Origin: Echria macrotheca
Taxonomy: Eukaryota > Ascomycota > Sordariomycetes > Sordariales > Schizotheciaceae
Assembly: GCA_030411725.1 (NCBI GenBank)
Contig: MU839848.1
Location: 124,001-188,000 of the forward strand
Length of the DNA stretch: 64,000 bases
Direction: 5' to 3'
Both the position numbers and the translations under genes were made by a program. Below the pieces are notes generated by a model that saw nothing but the letters and a program-made list of their open reading frames with translations, was not told the origin of the DNA and made no database searches. Within the stretch, counting starts at the first letter, position 1. Each line of letters opens with the position of its first letter. Shown one piece after another: positions 33,402 to 45,000 of the stretch.

Positions 33402-35889
33402 TACATACCGGTCTGGTTGGTTTGGTGTATGTTCACATCCAGCTGCTGGTGGCTGGTAATTTATTCGTATCGTTTCGTTTGGGTATTATTCACTTAGCCT
33501 TTGAAGGCTTCTATTCGAAAAAGGAGAGATATACAATTTTTCGTTGTGGAAGAGAGAGAGGGAGGTTGATATGATTGGTGGATAAAGGGAGAAGAAAAAG
33601 AAGAAGAGAATACGAAGGGGTGAAGTTAGAGTTTTCCACGTTCTGGGGGGGGGGGTTACCTTGCCGCCGCGCTTGGTTATTATCCTTTCACCCATTTTAC
33701 CTAGTTCTCTATGAATGTGTGAATAATTACTCCGTGGCCCCTTTTTTCTCACTACGACCGAGCGGTCATCTGGAGTGATGATGATTTTCTAGGTTGTAGG
33801 GGAGAGAGAGTGCGTGTGTTGCTAGGCAGCTCTCGGTGTCTTTTATATAATAAATACCCAGCCAAGGTAGTTCGAATATGGCGTTGAGAACTTGAGGGAA
33901 GGAGGGATGTGATGGTGCTGTAGACATTACGGTCTCTTCTTTGTTTTTTTTCTTCCCTGCCGTTTTGTGCCAATCTTGGGCATACGGGTATAGAGGTGAT
34001 GTGTGTCCGGACCAAGAGTCACATGCTGGTAATGTCTGGCTCGCCAAGTGGTCATCACTTTCCGGTGTCCACCATGGGTACGGTAGCCTTCCCTAGATCT
34101 ATCTCGGTTTTCACCTCGCACTACTGGGTGGGGGGTCATAACTATATTCCAGCGTCATGAATAATCAAGTGCTCACTGATCGAAGCCCCCCGCGTTCCAC
34201 ATCGAGCCGTTTAAATTAGTTAGGTATGATAAAGGGTTAGGCGATCAGATTCTGGCGAGCGAGCGGAAAATCCCACGAGCAAAAGGACAAGTGCGGAACG
34301 GGTTGGAAGAGAAGAAACGGATTGATCGTCTCGTCTCAGCAGCCGAGGCGGGAAAATCTAGTATCGTCTGAATTTTTCTTTCTTTTTTTCATCATCCCGT
34401 TCGTTCTCTTGGTGGATGTCTAGGGACCTTATCTTTCCGGAATCCTCTACTGTGTAATGGTGCTCTTCAACCCCTCGAGGGTTACAATGCTTCCAAGCCG
34501 TCTTCTCAGGAGGTGAAGACCAAGACAAGACAGGAAGGAAACATCGATATTGCCCTTATCATGCAGACAATTCGTCGAGATTGTGGATACGAAAAAGCAT
34601 GCATGTCTCTGACCGAGGCAACCGCATAGGCTTTGATGGGATTCCATGGGCCGGTCGAGATGTCGGTCGTTGGAGTGGGAGTGGACTCATGTCAATGGAT
34701 GATTACTCGGCAGTTCCCAGCATGCGACCGATAGTATGCCGTGGTGTGTGGTAAGGAGGAAGTCGCATGTCCCCCGGACGGCCGAGTCGATGCCCGGTCG
34801 TCGATCCGGCCGGGTCGGAAAGGATAACAATGGTTCCCGCGATATGAAGGGTATTGGGGTGTTGCAGCAACTGCAGAAGCCATGCATTGCATGCTAACGA
34901 CGACCCCACCTCCAGCTGCTGCCAAGCAGAGCATCCCCCGCCAATTCTAGCGACTCACTGGTTGAGCTGTCAACTGACTGCCCCGCTCCCGCTCGGCGGT
35001 TCAAGCTGTCGCACCACTCAAACACCATTGAACATAACATTTGGGTCGCCGAGTCACGAGCTGTCTGCTACGCATCGCAGCGGTTATTGTTTTACTAGTA
35101 TGCATGGCAATTACATGCATTACACATCGGCATTCCTTCGCCCCACAATTCGGCTTGTCCCAAGTGCGAGTTTCCATGGACTGCATGCGACCGATGAGTG
35201 ATAGACTCACTCTCTCGATAGAGCATGCCCGGGACCGTCTCCCGGTAGGGCTCGGATGAGGGCATGATGGATGCATCACCAATCGCCTGCATACTTTGGC
35301 TCTCTCTCGGATGGGGGAAATCATCCAGGTTTGCAATCTTTGGTTCTCTCTGTATCTGGTATGGCTTACTGTTTTGATGAGTATGACGCACGCCCTCTCT
35401 TTCCGTCCTTCTTTCTTTCTGGAACGGCTATCATCTCGGCTCGAGACGAGACGAGGGAAACGCGGACGGATGGAAGACAAAACCAGAAGCAGACGGAGGA
35501 AAAACTCAAGACGAGACGAAATCGACAAGAGCCAGGAAATACCCGGGTGCTTCAAGCTGTCAAAAGGGAAAGGTGTGTGTAAAAGAAGCTCTGCTTCGAT
35601 TCGCCGCCCTGCAGACACTTACTTGATCTTTGACGTTGGGGTGTGGTCGTACAATGCCCATCTTTTTGTTATCCCCGTGGTTTTTGTCGACACTTGATTG
35701 CTGGTTTGCTTGCTTTGCTGACATCGGCTTGCTTCGGTTTCACCATTTGGACAAATAGCAAAACAAGAGTCTGCCACCCTTTTACGTATCCAAGGAGGGG
35801 CGGGTTTCTTCCTTTCCTTGGTACGCTGTTCTCATCAGCCTGCATTCTACCATCCCCGACCACCAAAAACCCCAGACGCGGGATCCGGG

Positions 35890-35914
35890 TCTTATACCCT
35901 CCCCCCCCCCCCCA
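35890..35914. repeat. Poly-C tract
   Basis: A nearly uninterrupted run of C of about 20 bases, a simple-sequence tract likely to be length-variable. Confidence 0.7.
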
Positions 35915-36615
35915 TACCCATATCGGAAAAGAAACCCATTCCATTCCCGCAGGGGTGGTGGTTCGTTCGCGGCTCGAGAGCTCGCCAGCAACCGACGGGG
36001 GAGACGGGGATCGGATAAGGCCACTTCTTCCTCCAAAGATTATTTCACCGTGATGAATAAAGGAATGACACAGGCCCGGCTTCTGGGGGTAGAAGCTCGG
36101 TGTCGATTTGTCTTTTTAAACTCACGAAGCACCCATCTCTGCTGCGCTTTGTTGTCTAGCTTCGGCAGTTTGGCTTACCTTGGTTAGCTGTCCAAGACAG
36201 GTATGTATGTTTTCTGACCTCACCTTGAGGACTGTGTGTGTGTGTCTGTGTGCAGACTGCTTGCTTGCCAAGCTTGCATACCTTACCTGCTTGTCTGTTT
36301 CTCTGATTGCATTGCTCTTGCGAGGTATTAATCACTGGCTGTTCCGCTCTTCTTTACTCAGTCCCCTTTTTTCCGCCCCCATGGTCAATTGGCCGTTTGT
36401 CTCCTGATGGGACGTCTCACTTTCATGGTGCTAACCTGAGCCTGGCCTGACAGAGCTTCGAGCGCTTGCATTGGTTGCATCATCATTGCAATTTGGGCTT
36501 ATTATCTTTCTTTCCTTTCCTCCTCTGCGACATCCTCGAACCTCGAAAAAGATATAGCTATTTTTGCCTCTCTCGAGTACCTATTCAAAATTGGCGAAAG
36601 AAAAGAAAGAGCACA

Positions 36616-37132
36616 ATGAACGGGTGCTACTGTGCCAATTACTATGTACGCGCCCCCAACCCACAGCTGTCACCAACTCTACATCCTCAACAATATCCAG
36701 CGACTAACAAAATAAATAATACAGGGCTCAATCGCCTGCCCAAACCGCGTCTCCAAGTTCGGCGACCGCTGCAAGCTCTGCCTGGTATGTCGTCCACCCC
36801 CATCCCTCCCTCTACACCTCTCTACACCTCTACGGTACGAAAAAAAAAAGAATAAAAGAAAACACTAACAAAAATAAACCCAAAAAAAGGCCCTCAAAAG
36901 CGGCTCCTCCCTCTCCCACGGCCTCCTCGATGACAATGACCTAGACCTCTGGATGTCACCCTCGTCAACGACGACGGATAACAACCCTTCGGACAACCGA
37001 ACGAGCACCACGAACTTGAGACCGTTTACGTCTCAGCGGTCGGATAGTTGGACGAGTACGGGGAGTAGTAATAGTGCGAATAGGGGGAGTTGGTATCACC
37101 TTGGGTCGAGGAGGTTTGGGGGGCCGAAGTAA
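36616..37132 (+). CDS. Small protein with N-terminal Cys motif, function unknown
   Basis: Three exons, 36616-36645, 36725-36784 and 36890-37132, give 110 residues; all three junctions are phase 0 with GTACGC and GTATGT donors. The first two exons encode one compact motif: GCYCANYY, then SIACPNRVSKFGDRCKLC. The five cysteines spaced CxC, then C, then CxxC suggest a small metal-binding knuckle. The third exon is Ser/Thr/Asn-rich and disordered, ending in a basic GSRRFGGPK. There is no signal peptide or membrane segment. Three exons each ending exactly between codons and the tight Cys pattern argue for a real gene. I do not recognise a named family. Confidence 0.7.
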
Positions 37133-37968
37133 TCTTTCGTCTCTCTCTCCTCCTATCAATTGGTATTTTGTGGGTTATCGGGGTGGAAAAGGGAAAAGTT
37201 GTTTGAGTAGGGGAGTAGTCTAGGGGGAGTGAGGGGGGTGGATGTATGATCCGTGTTTGAGAGGATGTAAAAAAGTTATGTTGTGTTTCCTTTTTCTTTG
37301 GGTCTATGGCGTTTCTTGGTTTGTTCAGGAGCATGGCTGAGTTTCTGGGAAGGGGTGTATGTGTGTGTTGATGACGATGGTGTGGTGATGTTGGGGAGAA
37401 TGTTAAAATGGGGAACGAAAGGGGGGGAAGGGGGGAGATACCCGAGCGTGTTACTAGACATTGCATTCCCCCTTTTTTTTCGGCTGGGTAAGGGGATAGA
37501 AAATGGGGAAAATTGTGGTCTGGGGAGTTTTAATGTGTAGTTGCTCGGGGAAGAGATAGGGGTACATAAACTGGTACAGGGTAGATTGGCGATGCGACGA
37601 CCGACATAGGAATAATCAACTGATTCCAGCAAAAGGCAGCTGACAATGGATTTCACCCTTGGTATAACCGACGGGAATACCTTGAGCAATGCTAACTCCC
37701 AGATATAATACAGAATCAGTTCGTGTAACTACCTCATTGGTGTCATTAGGTAGGACGTCGCAAGTGGCACAAAGTGGAACTGATGAAGTGTTCTCCGGCG
37801 GTTCATTGTCATGCTCCCCAAAGTCGTCAATCTACATAGGCTAAGCTAAATACCAAACCGCTTGCGCCAGTCCATTGTTCCCATAATCCAAATCATAGCC
37901 CAAACCTTGTTACCTGTCATGTACCATCATATTCTTGCCATATCCATATATATCCCCACCACGCAGGC
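37133..37968. other. Convergent 3' intergenic region
   Basis: 836 bp between two stop codons of converging genes; probably 3' UTRs. No supported gene. Confidence 0.4.
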
Positions 37969-38563
37969 TTACCAGAGCCGTCGCTGATAGTATCCTCGCT
38001 GCTGTCCCTCAGCCAGCTTCATAATCTCCTCTTTGATCCGTCTGCGTCTCTCAGCCCTACTAATTGGCTGTTGCGGTTTCTCTGGCTCCGCATCACCATC
38101 TGGCGCACCCTGCTGCCCCTGGGTTTCTGCCAACTGCCCATCATCCTCAGCTTCTACACGTCGCTCATCTTCCATCCCATCAAGCTTTTGTTGCCGCTTC
38201 CCGTCGGACCCGGCCTTTTTCGGAAGCGTAGGTCTTATCTCGACCACAATCTCAGATGTCCCGTCATGCTTCGCCGCTGTCCCGCCGCCCAAAACCGTCT
38301 GTGTCTTCCTAAACTGCTCTTGGACGATGATCTTGGGCGATGGCTTCGGTTTTATTGCTGCCCGCAGGTCCCTGAGTGTTCGCTGCTGGATCGCATATCC
38401 GCTGAGAAACAGTGCCGCCGTGAAGAAGACAACTACCGAAACCAAACACCATTAATATCACGACCGGCTAACTCGGGAAATCGGCACCACCACCACGCGG
38501 AAACACACACATACCGATGCTGGAGGACACGGCAACCGATACTTGGGAGGACGTGAGCAACAT
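37969..38563 (-). CDS. Single-pass membrane protein with charged C-terminal tail, function unknown
   Basis: Two exons, 38515-38563 and 37969-38432, joined across an 82-nt intron (GTATGT donor, TTTCGGTAG acceptor, split Val codon) give 170 residues. The intron interrupts the only membrane segment at about residues 8-31 (SVAVSSSIVVFFTAALFLSGY). IQQRTLRDLRAAIKPK follows, then an acidic/Gln-rich middle and a basic C-terminal helix (AERRRRIKEEIMKLAEG) ending in YYQRRLW. The topology resembles small mitochondrial inner-membrane assembly proteins, but I cannot name a family. It shares a short divergent promoter region with PRP38. Confidence 0.75.
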
Positions 38564-39035
38564 GGCTCCGTCAGCCGTTGAGATATAGGTATAACCAAAT
38601 AATAATAGTCGTACACTGCGGGAAGACGGGAGTCGGGATTCTTTGTATTCGATGTGGCGTCTGTGCAATCCCGCTGTCGTGTCAAAAGTGTGCAGCGTTG
38701 AAGTCTGTCAAACAGTCTCGGGAGCTTGCAGATTTAGCCCCGGAAGACCCGACGGATCCTCGGCACTCGTCATCTTTCACTTCCTGTCGGGCGGGGGATG
38801 TGAGTGGTTGGGGTGGCATGTCAATAAAGCGCCGTTCTGTTGGCAAGGTAACAATCTTATCGCGTGGAAGAGAGCTGCAGCGTCATCCCGCAGCGCCTCC
38901 AAAAAGTTCCAAGCAGCTCCAAGAAAAATAGGTGGGGGTGTAGGTAACTTCGCGTCTCCCTCATCCCGACAAAAACTCGCCTTCAACATATACTTCCCGA
39001 GACGACCGAACGAGCGCATCACCAATCGGAAAACG
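38564..39035. promoter_or_regulatory. Bidirectional promoter region, membrane-protein gene / PRP38
   Basis: Only 472 bp separate the two divergent start codons, so promoters and leaders of both genes overlap or abut here. The PRP38 frame is open upstream of its ATG by chance of composition, without a Met-rich or conserved extension. Confidence 0.5.
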
Positions 39036-39911
39036 ATGAGCAAGTCCGAATTCCACCGCGCCGATGAGCGGCAATTCCTCGACGAGCGCGGGTCGTCGGG
39101 CCCCGCGGCGCCCAACGGGCTCAACCCGGCCACCATCATGGAGAAGGCGGTGCGCGAGCGGATCGTCGGGAGCTACTTCTGGAAGGAGCAGTGCTTCGGC
39201 ATCAACGAGGCCGACATCGTCGACCGCGTGGTGGAGCACGTCAATTTCATCGGTGGCGTCTACGGCGTCGTCCAGAAGCCGAGTCCCTTTCTGTGTCTCG
39301 CCCTGAAGCTGCTGCAGCTCGCGCCGCGCGACGACATCCTGCGCGAGTATCTGCAGTTCGGCGGAGAGAAGTTCAAATACCTGCGCGCGCTGGCGGCGTT
39401 TTACATACGGCTCACGAGGCAGGATAAGGATGTTTATTTGCTGCTGGAGCCGTTGCTCGAGGATCGGAGGAAGTTAAGGAGAAAAGGGAGGAACGGGACG
39501 ACGCTGACGTATATGGACGTTTTTATCGATGATCTGTTGACGAAGGACCGGGTGTGCGCGACGAGTTTGTGGAAGATGAGGAAAAGGGATATTCTGGAGG
39601 ATCTGGAGTTGTTGGAGCCGAGGGTTAGCCCGCTGGGGAATATCGAGGATCTGCTGGAAGAGGAGGACGAGCTGGCAAGGAACGGGGAGGGACAGAATGG
39701 AGATGGCCATGAGGAGGATAGTGGTTCGGTGCGATCGATGACGCCGAGGAGTGAAGATGGCGAGCGGGGGGAACGGGATAGCATGGATTTGGACCGGCCG
39801 GAACGTCGGTCGGATAGCGAGGATGGGGAACGGAGGTATCGGGACAGGATGGATGTTGACGGGTCGGACCGGCGGTCGAGTCGAAGTCGGAGTCGGAGCC
39901 GGAGTCCATGA
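39036..39911 (+). CDS. PRP38: Pre-mRNA-splicing factor PRP38
   Basis: An intronless 291-residue ORF starts at the ATG at 39036. Residues about 25-200 are the PRP38 domain: NPATIMEKAVRERIVGSYFW, then FLCLALKLLQLAPRDDI, LQFGGEKFKYLRALAAFYIR and YMDVFIDDLL. The tail is acidic and then Arg/Ser-rich (SRSRSRSRSP end). PRP38 is a U4/U6.U5 tri-snRNP protein required for spliceosome activation. The RS tail is longer than in yeast and resembles animal PRPF38. The upstream open frame lacks conservation, and the Kozak-like AAACGATG context supports this start. Confidence 0.96.
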   Translation: MSKSEFHRADERQFLDERGSSGPAAPNGLNPATIMEKAVRERIVGSYFWKEQCFGINEADIVDRVVEHVNFIGGVYGVVQKPSPFLCLALKLLQLAPRDDILREYLQFGGEKFKYLRALAAFYIRLTRQDKDVYLLLEPLLEDRRKLRRKGRNGTTLTYMDVFIDDLLTKDRVCATSLWKMRKRDILEDLELLEPRVSPLGNIEDLLEEEDELARNGEGQNGDGHEEDSGSVRSMTPRSEDGERGERDSMDLDRPERRSDSEDGERRYRDRMDVDGSDRRSSRSRSRSRSP

Positions 39912-41332
39912 GCTGCGGAACAAGAAGTCCGCCCGAAGCCCTTGACATTCGAGAGAGCGCGGAAGCTGGCGCGCCCCAGTTTCCATGGCTCGTTAGGACC
40001 ACTGGGAAACCAAGCAGCGCACTACAGGGACGGACAGGACACAGGCCATACTGACGATAACCATCAGAGAGCTCTTAGCTGCTTCCGTGTGGTGATTATC
40101 AACAATGCCGAAGCCGCATCGTTGCTCTGCGGCGGAACGTGGCCGGTTTTGTTCCAGAGGATAACAATAGCCGACACGAACATCGCACGGCCTACTCACC
40201 TGCGCCTTGCGGCGGAACTAGAGATCGAGTAGGCCTGTTTGATATGACAACACTGGTAATGCCAGTGTCAATTGAACAATAGAGATACCCATTTACATTC
40301 ATCACCTTCCTCGCTCCCCAATGTGCGCATCTCTTTCCGGTCAGTGACTCACCCAACCGGAGATTCCATCCAGGTCCTTTGCCATGAGATGGATGACTCT
40401 GGATGATATCTACCATCTATTAGTTCACTGCTCCAAAGCCCCAACAGTGGAGCGACGGATACAACGTCTCATAAACATAGGTGTTGCGGAGAAACCCCCT
40501 TGGTATCTAGGTTGATGACTGAGTCTTGCCACGGAACCAAACAGGTCCAGTGTTCCAACGACTCAATGGTCTAGTGGGTGGTATCTTAAGGGTAAGCTCC
40601 CACTTGACCTCCAAAGAGGCAAAAGACAAGCTCATGGATGTAGCTAAAACCGCAGATCTTGGTACCGTTCTGGAGACGCTACCCCCAAATATATCTTACA
40701 GGAACGGGCTAGAGTGCAGGCGCAACCACACCCCGGCGACACTCCTGCAGCTTCTAAACTCAAGAAGTGCTAAGGTACCTGTTGGGCCAGGAAAAAGCAC
40801 CCCCAGCAAGATGGAAGGCACGCACGCACCACAGCACCTGTATTTACCTAGCCAGGGCCAGAGGGCCATCCTCTCTTTCACAAAACAAGCATCATTACCT
40901 GCACTTCTTCATACCCGACCCATAGTCTATGATGCCCCAGTCTCCGAAGATTTGCTCCTGGACGCCTCTACATTAGCAATGCCTTTCGCAACATAGATGA
41001 CCTAGTGTGCATCTTCTAGCATGTGGCACGCAGCCACTTTACGAAGCTATCTAATCATGATTTCCAGCCTGATTCACTCGCCACTCCTCCTCCTATCCCC
41101 AGTCCTTCACCTGCTCCTACGAAACGGCCACGAACGGGCAAGACCGTTGGTCAGCGCTGGTTCGCCGACTTCCAATGGTAAATCTCGGTAGCCGAGGAAC
41201 CGGACGCGATAGGCCCCCGACCGACGCCCAGGAAGCTCACCGAAACAACTAAGACATACTACCTAGGTACCAGAACCTCTTCTTCACGAGTTCACTCAAA
41301 AACTTACGAGTGACACCATGAAGAAGCCCTCA
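39912..41332. other. Intergenic region with an open but ATG-less stretch
   Basis: About 1.4 kb between PRP38 (+) and the GTPase gene (-). It includes a 157-codon open frame (40526-40996, +) opening with TTG, discussed as a possible relic; no domain is recognised. The remainder shows nothing. Confidence 0.4.
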
Positions 41333-42058
41333 CTACCTACACATCCCAGCCGTGAAAATCATCCGTAATCTTTCCTGAGGGCAACCTGATGCCCCCCCTA
41401 CCGAGCACATTTTCACCCTGATCGATCGGTTGTTTCTGATATCGCGCGCCCGAAGTTTCTCCCAGAGGACCTCCGCCGACGTGTCTATCGGGTGATAAGT
41501 ATCCTGGGCCAGCAAAATAGCACATTCTCATAAAAAAAAAAGGCATAAAAATCCGATAAGTTATATATCCCAAGAGGACGCTGGGAAGGAAAGGAAAGGA
41601 ATTATCAGTTGCACGTTACCTGTACCAGGAATGTCAATCTTATTCCCCAGCACCAAAAACGGCACCCCCTTCAGCTCCTCAGCAGCGTCGAGCGCGTGGA
41701 GTTGCTCCGCGGCCTCGACGAATGACTCGGAATCGTGCGCGTCGACTACGAACATGAGAGCCGTGGCGCCGCGGATGGCGCTTTTTGTTCGTAGCTCCGA
41801 CTGGGTTTGGTCATCATCAGTATGACCGCCACCGCCGAGGTCGAAAACGGTGGTGGAAACGTTGCCCTTGATCAGCGTCTCTATGCCAGGACAGGATGCG
41901 TGCTCCCAATAGTAGTGGCCCTGGATAACGTCTACAATGTTACGCAGCAGGGTCGATTTCCCGGCGTTTTTGAGGCCCGTGATGACGAGCTTCGTCGGCC
42001 GGGGCCGGTAGAGTCCGCTGCAGGAGAGGGAGGCGAAGCCCGAGTTCAGTGCCTCCAT
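41333..42058 (-). CDS. Divergent Sar1/Arf-family small GTPase
   Basis: Exon 1 starts at the ATG at 42058 and encodes the G1 P-loop (TGLKNAGKSTLL), G3 (TVFDLGGGGHTDDDQT), the MFVVDAHDSESF strand and G4 (GVPFLVLGNKID). Read through, it would stop at 41561 without G5. A second exon ending at 41333 supplies a plausible C-terminus (SAEVLWEKLRARDIRNNRSI, then VKMCSV, where Sar1 has MCSV). The junction is uncertain: donor GTAACG at 41619 with acceptor ending at 41527, or donor at 41614 with acceptor ending at 41504; both keep the frame. The product would be about 205-213 residues. G3 carries extra Gly and acidic residues compared with canonical DLGGH/Q. No N-terminal myristoylation glycine is present (Met-Glu). 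Sar1/Arf proteins act in vesicle traffic; the role of this one is unknown. Confidence 0.75.
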
Positions 42059-45000
42059 TGTGTGCTAGATAGATGAAAACTAGAAGCGGCGGGGGTGGAA
42101 AGGTTTTGTGTGTTGGCGGATCTCACTGTGTGTGTGTATGTCGGTTAGAAGATGGTAATCATACCACTATGAGGGGTGAGTGGAAGGATATATGCCTCCT
42201 TAAATACCTAGGGGGAATGAAGATCATTTGCGTTCTCCGCAACACAGCGGGCGGCATGCGTCACAGGCAGAGCCAACCTAAACCTTCGCCCGTGTTAGGA
42301 GCTAGATCGGTCCCCTCGGGTTCCCCGGCTGAGTTCTTATATCGGTCGGCTGTAACGGACGGAATACGCCAATGTACCTAATGCTATGGAACTTTAGTGG
42401 CCGAGACGGACGCGGGAACTTCGCAGTGCACGATATGTAGCCATGATGCAAGGGGAGCAACGACCGGCCCTGTGCAAAGTCAGCTAGCATATGTACCAAC
42501 CGGGACCTGCTCAAAATCGCAAACTTTAATACCATGTGACCTTTACTAAGATAGATACCGGATTGTTGGCGACGCCACAGGGCATATCCTTCCACCCTCC
42601 ACCCTCGTCGGCAGAGAACGCCAAAGTCCATATACCCCTTAGGCGGCATTAACCGTGGCAACAGTAACGGAAAGGGGGGGAATTGCTCGGCAAGGGGAGG
42701 AGGAAAAGCAAGCAGAACCGTGGCGAGGAGCGAGGAGCGAGGGACGAAGGCACCAAAGTATTTATGAGATTTCAAGAGTTGACCTCGAGAACCCAGCCCT
42801 AGCACGGCGGACCAGTCTAACGACAACAGCGAGACAGAAAATTCCAGACCTCCTGAAAAAAATCCTTCCCAGAAAACCCGCCCAGTTTGCCATTTTTTTC
42901 TCTCTCGTTTTCAGTTTCCTCATTTCATACCTCAACACCCGCTTGAGCATCGTTTGGCACTATCCTCCCCATGGAGCGATCCCTTGACCGCAAGGCAGAA
43001 TTTCCACCCCGTTTAAGATGTACGTTGATAGATTTACCACTCAACTATTTCGTCGACCCACCCACCCAGCGGGAGTTTTCTCAGGTATGTAACGAAGCTA
43101 TACGGTGTTGTCTATCGCATCAAGTCCGATCAAGACCAAGTACTACTAGGTAGTCATAGTTAGGTATCAAAAGCCTCTCACGAGCTTCTGGGGTTACCGC
43201 ATCCCATTCGGGGTAGCCACATTATGTTCCTCATAAAGAGTCCTCCAGAATATTGTCAGAACTCGGAGGACGCAACAGATCCCCTATTTTTGGCGTCTTA
43301 CCAAAGATAGGTATATCACCAGCGTTTGTGGAAAGGTAATAAAGGTCGGATGGCAACATGCACGGCTCGGACGAAGTCTCCCGGGACCATCTGGCAGACC
43401 CAAATAGATTTCAAAAATGAGAGATGTGCAAATGACATGGAAGCATGGAGAAACTGTTCCGTTCTGATGCCGCTCTGCTGGGAGCCATTGTATTGTAGTT
43501 CGTTGTATGTGTTGAAGGCAACAAAGCGGCTTATGAGGCGGAGTCGGTCTCAGGGGGCGGGGTGTTGTGGGGATGAAAAGGGGGGACGACGACGACGACG
43601 ACGACAACACCACCATGACAAAGTTGAGATGACGTACGTCTCTTGTCCAGTGCCGGATTATACCTCTCTTCCATCAGCTGTTGGGTCTCTGTCTGTTGAG
43701 GCTATTAGATGTCTTCGCCAAGACTGCATCCTTTGCAAAGGGCACGTTCGAACTTTGTATGATGAGGTTGCAGACGGGACAAACTTCATCTGAGCCACAG
43801 AGAGTGACGTGTCTGCGGGAGTTTGTACCTGTGTGAGAATGAGACCAGCATGCGGCATATCTACGAATGCCAACTGCTTCTGTGATGGGATGCTTTCTGA
43901 GATGCGATTGGGTTGATGGGTACAGGGATTGTGGAGTAGAGAACAAAAGAAACCCCCGTCCAAACGTCGGGGCACCGGTTTTGGGCGGGATGCTGGTTTT
44001 AGGTTCTCCATCTACCGCTTCGATGGCTTCCATGAGAGGCTGAGCTCTCAAGATCTGCATAAACAGCGTTTGGGGCTGGTGATTTCATCCAAACTGACGG
44101 AATTCATGCCTTGCGGAAAACCTGGGACCCTTCTATTCATATCCTAGATCTGCTGAGGGATGTCGATCAGTAGGATAGACAAGAATTGGCCAGCAATGAG
44201 TTTTGAGAGAAATCGCCGAATGTTGTTTCCTGGGCGTGGAGTTATCGATCTTGACTCCGATTGAGGTTGCAACAACTGATTCTCGGTTGGAGTTGACCTG
44301 CTAACAGCATCTGTAGGGCAGTTCCGAGCATACGGTTAGTCTACGACGAGGTAGTAACAATGGCAGTCCAGTCCTGAAGCGTCGTAGCAAGCGTTGAATA
44401 CGAACGTGACGAGGAAGGTAAAACTGTAAACTCGAAACGACGACTACTGTGATGTTACGCAGATGCCCCTGAGATCGAACAGGGGTGTCGTTTTTGGTTG
44501 AGTTTGTCGACCCCTGCTTGCAGTCTCCCCGCGCCCGAGCTCCAGCACGCCGTCGCAGTCGGGGTGTGCCTCTTTGTTTCTTGCGCTGCCATGGTACTGT
44601 GATGCTGCAAGATGCCCACTGACCAGTTGTTTCTCGTATCAGAGGTCCGCGCGACACGGGAGCGCCGCATCTGAGACTTCTCGCAACACGTTGAGGCTCA
44701 CTGGGCTTGGCGCATCTGGGGGATGTGGCGTTCGGATCCGTACCGGGATTCCAGGTTGGCTGCCCGAACCAGGAATCGGAGTCGGCTGATCACCCGGATC
44801 GTCCAGGTACCAGATCGCCAAGCCACCCTGGATCTCGAAGCCGAGCCAGCAACAGCTTGTTCATCGAAGTGGGAAACGAACGTCGATAGAGCGCTGAGAG
44901 TTCCGATCTTGAGCCATGACAGCTGAATGCGTTTTCTGTCTACCGCTGAGGCGTAAAACATCGGCCGACATGTCTTTGAGATGCTTCAGCACCCATGTTT

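Larger units (their letters stand above)
32475..36615. other. Low-complexity intergenic region
   Basis: About 4.1 kb between the RhoGEF stop and the small Cys-protein start. It holds a 240-bp compound microsatellite, GCTA, poly-G and poly-C tracts, and many short ORFs on both strands without motifs. The final kilobase is pyrimidine-rich and probably carries the promoter and leader of the gene at 36616. Confidence 0.45.

Noticed and set aside
33117..33497. ORFs of repeated Ile-Tyr-Leu-Ser
   Set aside because: Translation of the TATC microsatellite.
38643..39035. N-terminal extension of PRP38
   Set aside because: The open frame upstream begins without a suitable ATG and shows no conserved sequence; PRP38 normally starts near 39036.
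42971..43153. 60-codon ATG ORF with a good CAG/GTATGT donor
   Set aside because: No downstream exon in a compatible frame was found; possibly a leader exon but unsupported.
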